From Rhizobium sp. FY34 (lineage in GTDB: Bacteria > Pseudomonadota > Alphaproteobacteria > Rhizobiales > Rhizobiaceae): DNA of 64,000 nucleotides. The stretch lies in assembly GCF_005222845.1 (NCBI RefSeq), contig NZ_STFZ01000034.1, positions 310,001 through 374,000 of the forward strand. Reading direction: 5' to 3'. The number at the start of each line of letters is the position of its first letter. The first letter of the stretch is position 1. Positions 27,775 to 38,821 of the stretch are shown here, piece after piece. Below the pieces are notes generated by a model, which saw only the letters and a program-made list of their open reading frames with translations, was not told the origin of the DNA and made no database searches. The translations under genes were made by a program, and so were the position numbers.

Positions 27775-30312
27775 TTAAGCGGCGTAGCGACCACCACTGC
27801 GGGCATGCCCCTGCACTTCGATGTTTTCGACGCGGAACTGTTCTAGCAGCACGACGAGTTGGTCCGCCTCGTCTGCCAGCTGGCGGCTGGCAGCACTGGT
27901 TTCTTCGACCATGGCGGCATTCTGCTGGGTCAGCTGGTCCATCTGGTTGACGGCACCATTGACTTCCTGCAGGGCCGACGACTGATCACGCGACGCTGTG
28001 GCGATGCTTTCCACCTGTTCGCTGATCCGCGATACCTGCGTGCCGATGGTGGCAAGCGCCTCGCCTGTCTGCTGCACGAGGTGCGAGCCCTTGGAAACCT
28101 CCTGCGACGAGGCATTGATCAATTCCTTGATCTCCTTTGCGGCACTGGCAGAGCGCTGCGCAAGCTCACGCACTTCCTGGGCCACAACAGCAAAACCCTT
28201 GCCGGCATCGCCAGCGCGGGCCGCTTCCACACCGGCATTCAAGGCCAGAAGGTTGGTCTGGAAAGCAATCGCATCGATGACCTCGGTAATCTGGCCGATC
28301 TTCTGCGAGGCGCCCTCGATGCGGCTCATGGCTTCCACGGCATTGCGCACGACGATCAGCGATCCATCCGTGCTGCGACGGGTATCCCCGACAATGGCGT
28401 TTGCTTCACGGGCACGCTCAGCTGCCGAACGCACATTCGTGGTGACTTCACTGATGGCGGCAGCCGTCTGTTCCAGCGAAGCGGCCTGGGTTTCCGTCCT
28501 GCGCGACAGATCATCCGTCGATTGCGACATCTGGCGGACATTGCCCTGGATGGCGACGACATTGCCCTGGATCAGGCCAATCGTATCGCGCAGGCGCGTC
28601 ATGGAACGGTTGAAGTCGGTGCGCAGCTGTTCGAGACGGCCGACAAAAGGCGTGTCGATTGTGGCAGACACATCGCCTTCGGCAAGCCGCTCAAGCCCGC
28701 CCGCCAGTGCCGTAACGGCAAACTGGATCTGGCGGTCGATCTCCTGCTTTTCCGCTTCGTTCTGCCGACGTTCGGCTTCTGCGGCAGCGCGTTCCTCTTC
28801 GCTTGCCGCTTCCAGACGTACCTTCTCCTGGGCATTTTCCTTGAAGATGCCCAGTGCACGCGCCATGTCGCCGATTTCATCGCGGCGGGTTTGGCCATCA
28901 AACGATGTTTCCAGATCACCGGCGGCCAGCTTGCGCATGGCAGCAACGATCTGCAGGATGGGGCCTTTGAAGGTGAAGATCAGGCCAATGCCGGCAAAGA
29001 TCGCCACCAGAATACCAAGCGCCATGGCGGTGATGGAAATCTGGTTCGCCTTTGCACGTTCGATGCCGGCGGCATCGCGCTGAACGGCGGCAAATGTGGT
29101 GAGATTGCCCCAGATACGGTTGATCTCGCTGGCTGCGGCATTGAATGCGCCGAGCCGCTGCTTGGACAGATCGAGAAGCGCGATGGACTTGTCTTCCATG
29201 CTGATGATCAGCGGCAGTATGGCTCCTGCCCGCTCGCGCGCTTCCTGCGGAAAGGATGCATCGCTCTGCAAGGTACCGGCCGACACATCGAGCGACATCA
29301 GGGCGCCTTGCAACTCGTTCAACCCCTGCGGCTCAGGTGCTGCCATATATCGGATCGAGCGGATTTCCAGAACCTTCACGGCGTCCAGAACCTGGCGGGA
29401 GGCGGCAAGGAAGTTGGTCGCAATGGCAATCGGCGCATCGAGCTGGCCGAAGACTTCAGTCGCCTGGCGCGCCTTGTTGGATGCTGCACCCTGCAGGCGG
29501 ATCGAGGCCGGGCGCATCAGGTTGACCGCACGCTCCGTAGCGCCGATCGTGGCATCATTGACGACACCGATCTCCATCTGACGGCTGATCTGACCAACGC
29601 TGTCCTGCAACTGGTCTGCCACGACCTTCTGGTCGACCGGCAGAGCGCCGGCGATTTCCTTGACGACGCCGGTCAATTCATCAACTGCGGCCTTGACCAC
29701 CGCCACCTTCTGCTCGGGCGTCGATTGCGCATTGAAGTCGGTGACCAGCTTTGCGATGGCGGCAGCGCCGCGGTTCAGCTTCTCGGCATCGCGCAGCAGC
29801 GCCTTTGCCTTCAACTCATCGACGGCCAGATTGTCACGGATGACCGTGGCATAGTTCACGATATCAGCCTGCTGCTTGACGATCGCACCCAGGTCATTGT
29901 CGATCCCCTTGCGGACCTTCACCTCATCCTGGAAGCGCGCCCAGAGCTGATCGACCTGGCCACCGATTGCATCGGTGCCGGAAATGGCGGAATCGATTTC
30001 GGCCTTGCCGTCTTCCGTCGAGGCGGAACGGACGGCCTTCAACAGGTCGGCCTGGGTCCTGATTTGCTCCTTCAACGTCGCACGCGTTGCGTCACTGGTA
30101 TTGTCCAGGAAAGCCGTCATGCCGGAATAGACTTCCTTGAAGCCGCTCAAGGAGTGCAGGACGGAATTGGACATGTCCATGCGGGTCTGCAGGAGGCTGG
30201 ATGCATAAAGCCCGGAAAGACCAACGGCAGAGATGCTGACAACGAACGGCACAATAAATGTAATGACTTTGGTTTGTATCCGAAAGCGAGCGAGCAAACG
30301 GTCGATGACCAT
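27775..30312 (-). CDS. Methyl-accepting chemotaxis protein (large helical sensor)
   Basis: 845 residues from ATG 30312 (AGGGG 6 bases upstream). Membrane helix 1 at ~17-38 ([21 protein letters not shown]), then a ~390-residue all-helical periplasmic region with heptad patterning, the size and look of a helical bimodular (HBM) sensor, then membrane helix 2 ([20 protein letters not shown]), HAMP, and a signalling domain with the same tip as the adjacent receptor ([21 protein letters not shown]). HBM receptors in other bacteria bind organic acids; the ligand here is unknown. The C-terminus ends GRYAA and lacks a CheR tether. The two signalling domains are close paralogues. Confidence 0.93.
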   Translation of the reverse strand: MVIDRLLARFRIQTKVITFIVPFVVSISAVGLSGLYASSLLQTRMDMSNSVLHSLSGFKEVYSGMTAFLDNTSDATRATLKEQIRTQADLLKAVRSASTEDGKAEIDSAISGTDAIGGQVDQLWARFQDEVKVRKGIDNDLGAIVKQQADIVNYATVIRDNLAVDELKAKALLRDAEKLNRGAAAIAKLVTDFNAQSTPEQKVAVVKAAVDELTGVVKEIAGALPVDQKVVADQLQDSVGQISRQMEIGVVNDATIGATERAVNLMRPASIRLQGAASNKARQATEVFGQLDAPIAIATNFLAASRQVLDAVKVLEIRSIRYMAAPEPQGLNELQGALMSLDVSAGTLQSDASFPQEARERAGAILPLIISMEDKSIALLDLSKQRLGAFNAAASEINRIWGNLTTFAAVQRDAAGIERAKANQISITAMALGILVAIFAGIGLIFTFKGPILQIVAAMRKLAAGDLETSFDGQTRRDEIGDMARALGIFKENAQEKVRLEAASEEERAAAEAERRQNEAEKQEIDRQIQFAVTALAGGLERLAEGDVSATIDTPFVGRLEQLRTDFNRSMTRLRDTIGLIQGNVVAIQGNVRQMSQSTDDLSRRTETQAASLEQTAAAISEVTTNVRSAAERAREANAIVGDTRRSTDGSLIVVRNAVEAMSRIEGASQKIGQITEVIDAIAFQTNLLALNAGVEAARAGDAGKGFAVVAQEVRELAQRSASAAKEIKELINASSQEVSKGSHLVQQTGEALATIGTQVSRISEQVESIATASRDQSSALQEVNGAVNQMDQLTQQNAAMVEETSAASRQLADEADQLVVLLEQFRVENIEVQGHARSGGRYAA

Positions 30313-30518
30313 AAGGAACCCCTAATGTATGTATGGCTTCTTTTCGAAACAAGCCCCAAAAAAAACCGGGGCATAACTTTCTCTCACCTCCCCATGAAAG
30401 ATTGCTGAATATCACATGACGCAATTTAATTTCGAAATTGCAAACATGCTCAGCTTTTCCCGCGCCGATGCAGGGGAAACAGCGTGCGTCCCTGGTTCAA
30501 AATGAAGCAGACATCAAT

Positions 30519-31706
30519 TTAGGACGCCAAAGCCTCGCCACAGACATGGCCGGACGCCCAGGCCCATTGGAAATTATAGCCGCCAAGCCAACCGGTAACG
30601 TCAACGCATTCACCGATAAAATAGAGGCCAGGAACGGATTTGGCCTGCATGCTGCGCGAATCCAGCGCCGTGGTATCGACGCCGCCCAGCGTCACTTCCG
30701 CCGTGCGATAACCTTCCGAACCGGCGGGCTTGAGCGACCAGTTCTGCACGGTGGCGGCAATTGTTTCCAGCTTGCGGTCGCTCTGGTCGGCCAGCGGGCC
30801 AGCATGGCCCTTATCCTCGGCAAAGAACTGCGCGAGCCGACGCGGCAGGATATCCGACAGCGCCGTCTGCACTGCCTGACGGCCATTGGCTTTCCGGGCG
30901 TCCTTCAGCCGTGAGAGCAGATCGATATCTGGCTCGAGCGACAGGGTAATGTCATCGCCCTCGCGCCAGAACGACGAGATCTGCAGAATGGACGGGCCGC
31001 TCAGGCCACGATGGGTAAACAGCAGCGCCTCGCGGAAATGCGTCTTGCCATGGCGGATATCGGCATCCACGGCAACGCCAGCAAGCGCCGAAGTGCGCTC
31101 CAGCATGGCCGGATCCAGCGTCAGCGGCACGAGTGCCGGCCGGGTTTCCGTCACTGGCAGGCCGAATTGCTCGGCGATCCGGTAGGCAATGCCGGTTGCG
31201 CCCATCTTGGGGATGGACTTGCCGCCGGTTGCCACCACCAGCGCGCCGGCTTCCACACTGCCGTTTTCCAGGTCGATGCGGAAGCCACCTTCAATCTTCT
31301 CGACGGTACCCACCGGCTGCTGCAACTGAAGATCGACGCCGGCTGCGCGCATTTCCTCCAGGAGCATGCGGATAATGTCCTTGGCGCTGTCATCGCAAAA
31401 CAGCTGACCGAGTGTCTTTTCATGCCAGGCGATGCGGTGCTTTTCGACAAGTGCCAGAAAATCCTTCGGCGTGTAGCGGGCCAGCGCCGACTTGGCGAAA
31501 TGCCTGTTCTGCGACAGGTAATTGGCGGGGCTTGCATGGATATTGGTGAAATTGCAGCGCCCGCCGCCGGAAATGCGGATCTTCTCGCCCGGCGCCTTGG
31601 CATGGTCGAGCACCAGGACCGAGCGGCCGAGCCCGCCAGCGCGCAGCGCGCACATCATGCCGGCTGCCCCTGCCCCCAGTACCACCACGTCATATCGTCG
31701 TTTCAC
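30519..31706 (-). CDS. FAD-dependent oxidoreductase of the HI0933/YhiN family
   Basis: 395 residues from GTG 31706, with GGGGA 7 bases upstream. The frame is open much further (to 32390) but that part is antisense to puuA and not protein-like. Rossmann motif VVVLGAGAAGMMCALRAG at the N-terminus, then 'KIRISGGGRCNFTN', a signature of this family, then VVATGGKSIPKMGATG and the C-terminal FAD contact 'VPGLYFIGECVDVTGWLGGYNFQWAWASG'. The biochemical role of YhiN-type flavoproteins is not settled. It is divergent from the puuA-like gene over 129 bases. Confidence 0.9.
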   Translation of the reverse strand: MKRRYDVVVLGAGAAGMMCALRAGGLGRSVLVLDHAKAPGEKIRISGGGRCNFTNIHASPANYLSQNRHFAKSALARYTPKDFLALVEKHRIAWHEKTLGQLFCDDSAKDIIRMLLEEMRAAGVDLQLQQPVGTVEKIEGGFRIDLENGSVEAGALVVATGGKSIPKMGATGIAYRIAEQFGLPVTETRPALVPLTLDPAMLERTSALAGVAVDADIRHGKTHFREALLFTHRGLSGPSILQISSFWREGDDITLSLEPDIDLLSRLKDARKANGRQAVQTALSDILPRRLAQFFAEDKGHAGPLADQSDRKLETIAATVQNWSLKPAGSEGYRTAEVTLGGVDTTALDSRSMQAKSVPGLYFIGECVDVTGWLGGYNFQWAWASGHVCGEALAS

Positions 31707-31835
31707 CGGAACATCCCCGTCATTCAAGCATGGCTCTCCTGTTTGCGATCGAACGGACAAAGTCAATCTATCCCCCCTCGCCAATTGCCGGGTTCCGACT
31801 ATGATGCAGGCAGTAGCAACGAACCCCGGTGAACC

Positions 31836-33275
31836 ATGCCGCCCAAGAAAAAGCCGTCTGCACCTGCGACTGGAAGCGTTCTCAAAGCCGCCGCCACGCA
31901 GCCTCCCCTGACTTCTCTGAGGGGTGTGGCGAACTGGCAGGAAGCAGCCGCGTGGCTGAAGGCCCGTGGCATCGAGGATGTCGAATGCATCACGCCGGAC
32001 CTGGCCGGCGTGCCGCGCGGCAAGATGATGCCCACCTCGAAATTCACCTCCAACACCTCGCTGGCCTTGCCATCGGCGCTCTACCGCCACACGATTTCCG
32101 GCGAATATCCCGATGAAACGGCGAATTTCCGCTATGATTCGCGTGATAGCGACATCAAGCTGGTGCCGGATCTGTCGACGCTCTCCGTCGTGCCCTGGGA
32201 AAGCGATCCGACCGCGCAGGTGATCTGCGATATCGCCGATACCAATGGCGATAGCGTATCCTACACGCCGCGCAACGTGCTGAAAAACGTCATGCGGCTC
32301 TACAGCGAAAAAGGCTGGCGCGCCGTCGTTGCACCGGAAATCGAGTTCTATCTCGTGGCCGTCAACGAAGACCCCGATTATCCGCTGCATCCGCCCAAGG
32401 GCCGCTCTGGCCGCTCGATTTCAGGCGGACAGGGCTATTCGATTGCCGGCATCAACGAATTCGACGAGTTGATCGACGATATCTACCACTTTTCCGAAAA
32501 GCAGGGCCTGGAGATCGACACGCTCATTCACGAGGAAGGCCCGGCCCAGCTGGAAATCAACCTGCGCCACGGCGACCCGATCCAGCTTGCCGACCAGGTG
32601 TTCCTGTTCAAGCGTACCATTCGCGAGGCAGCCCTGAAACACGGCATCTATGCCACGTTCATGGCCAAGCCCATGCAGGGGCAGCCGGGATCGGCCATGC
32701 ATATCCACCAATCGGTTGTGGATGTGAAAACCGGGCAGAACGTGTTTTCCAACGAGGACGGCTCGCCCTCGCGCGCCTTCTTCCACTTCATCGGCGGCAT
32801 GCAGAAATATGTGCCAAGCGCGCTGGCCATGCTCGCCCCTTATGTAAACTCCTACCGCCGCCTGACGCCCGACATGGCCTGCCCGGTCAACAATGCCTGG
32901 GGCTATGACAACCGCACCACCGCATTTCGCGTGCCGGTTTCGGATGCGGCGGCACGGCGCGTGGAAAACCGCCTGCCGAGTTCCGATGCCAACCCCTATC
33001 TGGCGCTCGCGGCATCGCTTGCCTGCGGCTATCTTGGCATCATGCGCGAGATCGAGCCGACGGAACCCACCTATGACACGGCCAATGAAGGCTCCATCGA
33101 CCTGCCGCGCGGACTTCTGGAAGCCGTATCCCTGCTGGAAGGCGAACCGGCCTTCGAAGAAGTGTTCGGCAAGGAGTTCATCGGCATCTATGCGGGCGTC
33201 AAACGCGGCGAGTTCGAGACCTTCATGCAGGTGATCAGTCCCTGGGAGCGTGAATTCCTGCTTCTGAACGTGTAA
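31836..33275 (+). CDS. puuA: Glutamine synthetase-family protein, probable gamma-glutamylputrescine synthetase
   Basis: 479 residues. A glutamine synthetase fold: N-terminal beta-grasp part, then the metal/ATP motifs 'VVAPEIEFYL', 'HEEGPAQLEINL', 'FMAKPMQGQPGSAMHIHQS', and the C-terminal 'NRLPSSDANPYLALAASLACG'. It lacks the adenylylation loop tyrosine motif of true GlnA. The PuuA subgroup ligates glutamate to putrescine with ATP. This role is supported by the next gene, a PuuB-like oxidase 11 bases downstream, and by a putrescine importer elsewhere in the window. Other GS-like substrates (other amines) cannot be excluded. Confidence 0.85.
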   Translation: MPPKKKPSAPATGSVLKAAATQPPLTSLRGVANWQEAAAWLKARGIEDVECITPDLAGVPRGKMMPTSKFTSNTSLALPSALYRHTISGEYPDETANFRYDSRDSDIKLVPDLSTLSVVPWESDPTAQVICDIADTNGDSVSYTPRNVLKNVMRLYSEKGWRAVVAPEIEFYLVAVNEDPDYPLHPPKGRSGRSISGGQGYSIAGINEFDELIDDIYHFSEKQGLEIDTLIHEEGPAQLEINLRHGDPIQLADQVFLFKRTIREAALKHGIYATFMAKPMQGQPGSAMHIHQSVVDVKTGQNVFSNEDGSPSRAFFHFIGGMQKYVPSALAMLAPYVNSYRRLTPDMACPVNNAWGYDNRTTAFRVPVSDAAARRVENRLPSSDANPYLALAASLACGYLGIMREIEPTEPTYDTANEGSIDLPRGLLEAVSLLEGEPAFEEVFGKEFIGIYAGVKRGEFETFMQVISPWEREFLLLNV

Positions 33276-33286
33276 AGGTGGCACCC

Positions 33287-34573
33287 ATGAACTGGCAAAG
33301 CCCCCTGGCTCCCGGCCTGTCCTGGTATCAGGACAGCGTTGCGGATCGCCCGACCTATGAGCGCCTCGACGGGTCCATCTCGGTGGATGTCGCCATTATC
33401 GGCGGCGGCTTCACCGGGTTGCAGGCCGCCTACAATCTCGTCAAGCGTGGCGTCTCGGTCATTCTCATTGATGGGGCGCGCTTTGGCGATGGCGCGTCCG
33501 GTCGCAATGGCGGACAGCTGGGCACCGGCCAGCGGGCCTGGCCGGACGAAATGGAAGAGGAACTGGGCTTTGACCGCGCCAAGGCGCTGTTCGACATGGC
33601 CGAAAACGCCAAGCGCCATCTGCTGGACTTTGCCGAAACCCATGGCATCGACATGGAATACATGCCGGGCCAGATGAATGTTTCCCACCGGGCAGGCAAG
33701 GCTTCCGAATATCAGCGCTCGGCCGAGGTGATGGCAACGCGCTTCGGCTATCCTCATGTGGCGTTCATGGACCGGGCCGAGACGGCTGAGCGGCTGGGTT
33801 CCAGCCATTATCACCACGGCGTGCGCGATATGGGTACCGGGCACATTCACCCGCTGAAACTGCTGGTGGGCCTTGCGCGTGCAGCCGCCGAGGCCGGCGC
33901 GCGGATCTGCGAGATGACACCGGCACAGAGCATAGAACGGATAGGCGCCAAGGTGCTGATCGACACCGGACGCGGTACGATCACCGCTGATCGTGTGCTG
34001 ATAGCCACCAATGCCTATATCGGCAAGCTGGAAAAGGTCACGGCTGCGCATGTCATGCCGATCCGCTCCTTCATCGCAGCAACCGAGCCGCTGGACCGCT
34101 TCCCCGACATTCTGCCGGGATCGGAAGCCGTGGCGGATTCGCGCTTCGTCGTGCGCTATTTCCGCAAAAGCCGTGACGGTCGCCTGCTGTTTGGCGGGCG
34201 CGAGGCCTATACCGCCGACAGTCCGCGCGATATCTCGACCCATATCCGTCGGCAGATCGCCGAAATCTATCCGACCCTCAACGAGATCGGCATTACCCAT
34301 TCCTGGGGCGGATCGGTGGGCATCACCCTGCCGCGCAAACCCTTTGCCCGCGATGTCATGCCGGGCGTAACCTCGCTTGCCGGCTATTCCGGCCATGGCG
34401 TCATGCTGTCAAACTATTGTGGCAAGATCTATGCGGATGCAGTGGCGGGAAACAGCAGCGAACTCGATCTGTTCAAGCAGTTGAAGGTACCGCCCTTCCC
34501 CGGCGGCCAGACCCTGCGCAAGCCTTTGCTGTTTCTTGCTCTGACCTGGTATGCGCTGCGCGACCGTTTCTGA
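33287..34573 (+). CDS. puuB: FAD-dependent oxidoreductase, probable gamma-glutamylputrescine oxidase
   Basis: 428 residues from ATG 33287, with AAAGGTGG just upstream. A DAO-type flavoprotein: Rossmann motif VDVAIIGGGFTGLQAAYNL, then 'GDGASGRNGGQLGTGQR', a motif typical of PuuB-like oxidases, and a C-terminal 'LAGYSGHGVMLSNYCGK'. PuuB oxidises gamma-glutamylputrescine to the aminoaldehyde with O2. It follows the puuA-like gene by 11 bases, so the pair should be co-transcribed. The aldehyde dehydrogenase and gamma-glutamyl-GABA hydrolase of the pathway are not in the window. Confidence 0.88.
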   Translation: MNWQSPLAPGLSWYQDSVADRPTYERLDGSISVDVAIIGGGFTGLQAAYNLVKRGVSVILIDGARFGDGASGRNGGQLGTGQRAWPDEMEEELGFDRAKALFDMAENAKRHLLDFAETHGIDMEYMPGQMNVSHRAGKASEYQRSAEVMATRFGYPHVAFMDRAETAERLGSSHYHHGVRDMGTGHIHPLKLLVGLARAAAEAGARICEMTPAQSIERIGAKVLIDTGRGTITADRVLIATNAYIGKLEKVTAAHVMPIRSFIAATEPLDRFPDILPGSEAVADSRFVVRYFRKSRDGRLLFGGREAYTADSPRDISTHIRRQIAEIYPTLNEIGITHSWGGSVGITLPRKPFARDVMPGVTSLAGYSGHGVMLSNYCGKIYADAVAGNSSELDLFKQLKVPPFPGGQTLRKPLLFLALTWYALRDRF

Positions 34574-34670
34574 CGGTCACGTGAAGACAGTTCCCGAATA
34601 CGGGGGCTGGCGTTTTTAAATCGATTAGATTATGTATGTGAACAACCCCGAGACTTTGAAAGAGCAAGGC

Positions 34671-36143
34671 ATGAGCAGCCAGATCATTCCCGTGGAACCC
34701 TTCGACTATGTCGTCTTTGGCGGCACCGGCGACCTTGCCGAGCGAAAACTGCTTCCCGCCCTCTATCACCGGCAGATCGAAGGCCAGTTCACCGAACCGA
34801 CCCGCATCATCGGCGCTTCGCGCAGTGCCCTCAGCCATGACGAATTCCGCAAATTTGCCGACGAGGCGCTGAAGGAACATCTGAAGCCCGGCGAGTATGC
34901 GGACGAGCAGGTGGCGAAGTTTCTGGCACGCCTGTTCTATGTCTCGGTGGATGCCAAGTCCGATACGGGCTGGGATACGCTGAAAAAGCTGCTGGATGAC
35001 GGCAAGGACCGCGTCCGCTCCTTCTATCTTGCTGTATCGCCTGCGATTTTCGGTGCGATTTCGGAAAAGATCCGCGACCACAAGCTGATCACCAAATCCA
35101 CCCGCATCGTTGTGGAAAAGCCGATCGGCCGCGATCTCGCCTCTGCGCTCGAGCTTAACGACACGATCGGTAAAGTGTTCAAGGAAGAGCAGATCTTCCG
35201 CATCGACCACTATCTCGGCAAGGAGACGGTGCAGAACCTGATGGCGCTGCGCTTTGCCAATGCGCTCTACGAGCCGCTGTGGAACGCCCAGTATATCGAC
35301 CATGTGCAGATTACGGTGGCGGAATCAGTCGGCCTTGAGGGCCGCGCCGGCTATTACGATACGGCAGGCGCGCTACGTGACATGGTGCAGAACCATATCC
35401 TGCAGCTGCTCTGCCTTGTGGCCATGGAAGTGCCCTCCTCGATGGATTCGGAGGCCGTGCGCGACGAAAAGCTGAAGGTTCTGCGCGCCCTGAAGCCGAT
35501 CACCGCTGCCAATGTGGAGCAGATGACGGTGCGCGGCCAGTACCGCGCCGGCGCCTCTGCCGGCGGCCCGGTGAAGGGCTATCTCGAGGAACTCGAAGGC
35601 GGCGTATCGAACACTGAAACCTTTGTCGGCATCAAGGCCGAAATCGGCAATTGGCGCTGGGCGGGCGTGCCCTTCTATATCCGCACCGGCAAGCGTCTGA
35701 CAGCCCGCATGTCGGAGATCGTCATCACCTTCAAGCCGATCCCGCACAATATCTTCGAACCGGCGGCGGGCCGTATTTCGGCAAACCAGCTGATCATCCG
35801 CCTGCAGCCGGATGAAGGCGTCAAGCAGTCGCTGATGATCAAGGACCCCGGTCCGGGCGGCATGCGTCTGCGCAATGTCTCGCTCGACATGAGCTTTGCC
35901 GCCGCCTTCAATGTGCGCAATCCGGATGCCTATGAGCGGCTGTTGATGGACGTCATACGTTCCAACCAGACGCTGTTCATGCGGCGCGACGAAGTGGAAG
36001 CGGCTTGGAAGTGGGTGGACCCGATCCTGAAGGGCTGGGAAAGCACAGGCCAGCTGGCGCAGGGCTATACCGCCGGCACCTGGGGACCAAGCCAGGCCAT
36101 CGCGCTGATCGAGCGTGACGGTCGCACCTGGCACGAAGGCTGA
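34671..36143 (+). CDS. zwf: Glucose-6-phosphate 1-dehydrogenase
   Basis: 490 residues from ATG 34671; an ATG 13 codons upstream (34632) has no ribosome site. Nucleotide-binding GGTGDLAERKLLPALY (17-32) and the catalytic RIDHYLGKE (177-185) are intact. The enzyme oxidises glucose-6-phosphate to 6-phosphogluconolactone with NAD(P)+, the entry to both the Entner-Doudoroff and pentose-phosphate routes. It is the first gene of zwf-pgl-edd; pgl starts 5 bases after its stop. Confidence 0.97.
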   Translation: MSSQIIPVEPFDYVVFGGTGDLAERKLLPALYHRQIEGQFTEPTRIIGASRSALSHDEFRKFADEALKEHLKPGEYADEQVAKFLARLFYVSVDAKSDTGWDTLKKLLDDGKDRVRSFYLAVSPAIFGAISEKIRDHKLITKSTRIVVEKPIGRDLASALELNDTIGKVFKEEQIFRIDHYLGKETVQNLMALRFANALYEPLWNAQYIDHVQITVAESVGLEGRAGYYDTAGALRDMVQNHILQLLCLVAMEVPSSMDSEAVRDEKLKVLRALKPITAANVEQMTVRGQYRAGASAGGPVKGYLEELEGGVSNTETFVGIKAEIGNWRWAGVPFYIRTGKRLTARMSEIVITFKPIPHNIFEPAAGRISANQLIIRLQPDEGVKQSLMIKDPGPGGMRLRNVSLDMSFAAAFNVRNPDAYERLLMDVIRSNQTLFMRRDEVEAAWKWVDPILKGWESTGQLAQGYTAGTWGPSQAIALIERDGRTWHEG

Positions 36144-36148
36144 TACCA

Positions 36149-36847
36149 ATGACAACGCGCCTTCATTCCTTTGCCGATGCCACATCGCTTGCCAGCCAGC
36201 TGGCGAGCGATGTGGTGATGAGGCTTTCGCAGGCGATTGCCGCTCGCGGCACAGCCTCGATCGCCGTCTCCGGCGGCTCCACCCCGAAGCGCTTCTTCGA
36301 GGCGCTGTCGGGCCATGACATTGCCTGGGACCGCGTGATCGTGACCCTGGTCGACGAGCGTTTTGTGCCCGCCGACAATCCGCGCTCCAACCATCTTCTG
36401 GTGGAAACGCACCTGCTGAAGGACAAGGCGGAAAGGGCGATCTTCCTGCCCCTCTACCAGCCTGTTGCCGATGCGCTGCAGGCCGCCGCTATCGCCACGA
36501 CGAAGACGCAGGATATCGGCAACCCATTTGACGTGGCAATCCTTGGCATGGGAACGGATGGGCACACGGCCTCCTTCTTTCCCGGCGGCAACCATCTGGA
36601 ACGCGCCATTGCCGAAGACACGCCGCGCGGCGTGATGACGATGATGGCCGAGGGTGCCGGCGAGGAACGCCTGACCTTCACCTTCAGCAGCCTCAATGAT
36701 GCGGGCTTTCTCGTTCTGCATATCGAGGGTGACGGCAAGAAACTGGTTCTCGATCAGGCAGAGGCCGGCACTGACGAGCTGGAAATGCCGATCCGCGCCA
36801 TGCTGAACCGCGCGGCATCTCCGCTTGAGATTTACTGGGCGCCGTAA
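36149..36847 (+). CDS. pgl: 6-phosphogluconolactonase
   Basis: 232 residues. DevB/SOL type: '[16 protein letters not shown]' near the N-terminus, '[18 protein letters not shown]' and '[20 protein letters not shown]' are the family motifs. It hydrolyses the lactone made by Zwf to 6-phosphogluconate. It starts 5 bases after zwf and is followed by edd after 116 bases. Confidence 0.95.
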   Translation: MTTRLHSFADATSLASQLASDVVMRLSQAIAARGTASIAVSGGSTPKRFFEALSGHDIAWDRVIVTLVDERFVPADNPRSNHLLVETHLLKDKAERAIFLPLYQPVADALQAAAIATTKTQDIGNPFDVAILGMGTDGHTASFFPGGNHLERAIAEDTPRGVMTMMAEGAGEERLTFTFSSLNDAGFLVLHIEGDGKKLVLDQAEAGTDELEMPIRAMLNRAASPLEIYWAP

Positions 36848-36963
36848 TCACGCGCCCCTTTGACGTGGCGGGCGAGATGCCCGGCCACGCGACAACCACG
36901 CAAACGACAGGCACCGGCGGCGCCGCCCAAGCCCGCCAGCGTCTGCTTATGGAGGATTGGACA

Positions 36964-38784
36964 ATGGCAGCCCATTCGAGCATCGAAGCGATCACCGCCC
37001 GCATCGTCGAGCGTTCAAAGCCGCACCGCGAGGCCTATCTTGGCCGCGTGCAGAAGGCGATCTCCAAGGGCGTGCACCGCTCCACGCTCTCCTGCGGCAA
37101 TCTTGCCCATGGCTTTGCCGTCTGTTCCCCCGCCGAGAAGGACGCGCTTGCCGGTGATGTCGTGCCCAATCTCGGCATTATCACCGCCTATAACGACATG
37201 CTTTCGGCCCACCAGCCCTATGAGATCTTTCCGCAAATCATCCGCGATGCAGCGCGTGCGGCCGGTGGCGTGGCACAGGTGGCCGGCGGCGTTCCGGCCA
37301 TGTGCGATGGCGTGACGCAAGGCCAGCCGGGCATGGAACTGTCGCTCTTCTCGCGCGATGCGATTGCCATGGCAGCCGGCATCGGCCTGTCGCACAATAT
37401 GTTCGATGCGGCCGTCTATCTCGGCATTTGCGACAAGATCGTGCCCGGCCTCGTCATCTCGGCGCTGACATTCGGCCATCTGCCGGCAATCTTCATTCCG
37501 GCCGGCCCCATGACGTCGGGCCTGCCGAATGACGAGAAGTCGCGCATCCGCCAGCTTTACGCTGAAGGCAAGGTTGGCCGCGCCGAACTGCTGGAAGCCG
37601 AATCCAAATCCTATCACGGCCCCGGCACCTGCACCTTCTACGGCACGGCCAATTCCAACCAGATGCTGATGGAAATCATGGGCTTTCACATGCCCGGCGC
37701 CTCTTTCGTCAATCCCGGCACGCCGCTGCGCGAAGCGCTGACCAAGGAAGCCGTGAAGCGCGCATTGGCGATTACCGCACTCGGCAATGAATTCACACCA
37801 GCCGGCGAGATGATCGACGAGCGCTCCATCGTCAATGGCGTGGTTGGCCTGCATGCGACCGGTGGTTCGACAAACCACACGCTGCATCTCGTCGCCATGG
37901 CGCGGGCCGCCGGCATTCACCTGACCTGGCAGGATATTTCCGAACTGTCCGATGTCGTGCCGCTTCTGGCCCGCGTCTATCCGAATGGCCTCGCCGATGT
38001 GAACCACTTCCACGCCGCCGGTGGCATGGGCTTCCTCATCAAGCAGCTTTTGAAGACCGGCCTTGTGCATGACGATGTGCGCACCGTATTCGGCCATGGG
38101 CTGGAAGCCTATACGGTGGAAGCCAAGCTCGATGACAACGGCGCCGTGATGCGCCAGCCGAGCCCGGAGGTGAGCGGCGATGCCAAGGTGCTCGCCACCA
38201 GCGACAAGCCCTTCCAGACCAATGGCGGGCTGAAAATGCTGCATGGCAATCTCGGCAAGGCGGTCATCAAGATTTCCGCCGTCAAGCCCGAGCGACATGT
38301 GGTCGAAGCGCCAGCAATTGTCTTCAACGACCAGCAGGAGCTGCAGGAAGCCTTCAAGCGCGGCGAGTTGAACAGGGATTTCGTCGCCGTGGTGCGCTTC
38401 CAGGGCCCAAAGGCGAACGGCATGCCGGAACTGCACCGCCTCACCCCGCCGCTCGGCGTGCTACAGGATCGCGGTTTGAAGGTGGCGCTCGTCACCGACG
38501 GGCGCATGTCCGGCGCCTCCGGCAAGGTGCCTGCTGCCATCCACGTGACGCCGGAAGCCTGCGACGGTGGCGCGATCGCCAAGATCCAGAACGGCGACAT
38601 GATCCGTCTCGATGCGGTCAACGGCACGCTGGAAGTGCTGGTGGATGCGGCCGAATTCGCCGCCCGCCCGCTGGCCGAGGTCAACCTGGAGGACAATGAG
38701 TTCGGCATGGGCCGCGAACTGTTTGCCCCCTTCCGCCGCCATGTCGGCCCGGCCGATGCCGGCGCCAGCGTGTTTTTCGGATGA
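36964..38784 (+). CDS. edd: Phosphogluconate dehydratase
   Basis: 606 residues from ATG 36964, with GGAGG 8 bases upstream; the longer in-frame start at 36865 is weaker. IlvD/Edd family: '[16 protein letters not shown]', '[17 protein letters not shown]', '[19 protein letters not shown]' and '[19 protein letters not shown]' contain the Fe-S-cluster cysteines and the substrate-binding residues. It converts 6-phosphogluconate to KDG-6-phosphate, the committing Entner-Doudoroff step. The aldolase (eda) is not in the window. A strong hairpin follows the stop. Confidence 0.97.
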   Translation: MAAHSSIEAITARIVERSKPHREAYLGRVQKAISKGVHRSTLSCGNLAHGFAVCSPAEKDALAGDVVPNLGIITAYNDMLSAHQPYEIFPQIIRDAARAAGGVAQVAGGVPAMCDGVTQGQPGMELSLFSRDAIAMAAGIGLSHNMFDAAVYLGICDKIVPGLVISALTFGHLPAIFIPAGPMTSGLPNDEKSRIRQLYAEGKVGRAELLEAESKSYHGPGTCTFYGTANSNQMLMEIMGFHMPGASFVNPGTPLREALTKEAVKRALAITALGNEFTPAGEMIDERSIVNGVVGLHATGGSTNHTLHLVAMARAAGIHLTWQDISELSDVVPLLARVYPNGLADVNHFHAAGGMGFLIKQLLKTGLVHDDVRTVFGHGLEAYTVEAKLDDNGAVMRQPSPEVSGDAKVLATSDKPFQTNGGLKMLHGNLGKAVIKISAVKPERHVVEAPAIVFNDQQELQEAFKRGELNRDFVAVVRFQGPKANGMPELHRLTPPLGVLQDRGLKVALVTDGRMSGASGKVPAAIHVTPEACDGGAIAKIQNGDMIRLDAVNGTLEVLVDAAEFAARPLAEVNLEDNEFGMGRELFAPFRRHVGPADAGASVFFG

Positions 38785-38790
38785 GAATGA

Positions 38791-38818
38791 GCAAGGGCGG
38801 GCAAAAATCCGCCCTTGC
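38791..38818. terminator. Hairpin between edd and the converging accessory gene
   Basis: GCAAGGGCGG (38791-38800) pairs perfectly with CCGCCCTTGC (38809-38818), a 10-bp stem with an 8-base loop. It is shared by edd and the converging gene that ends at 38822. A clear T run is missing on both sides. Confidence 0.7.
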
Positions 38819-38821
38819 ATT

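Noticed and set aside
25309-30312. Direct repeat formed by the two chemoreceptor genes.
   Set aside because: Similarity is limited to HAMP and signalling domains, as expected for paralogous receptors.
31707-32390. N-terminal extension of the YhiN flavoprotein to 623 residues.
   Set aside because: The extension is antisense to puuA, and a GTG with a good ribosome site lies exactly before the Rossmann motif.
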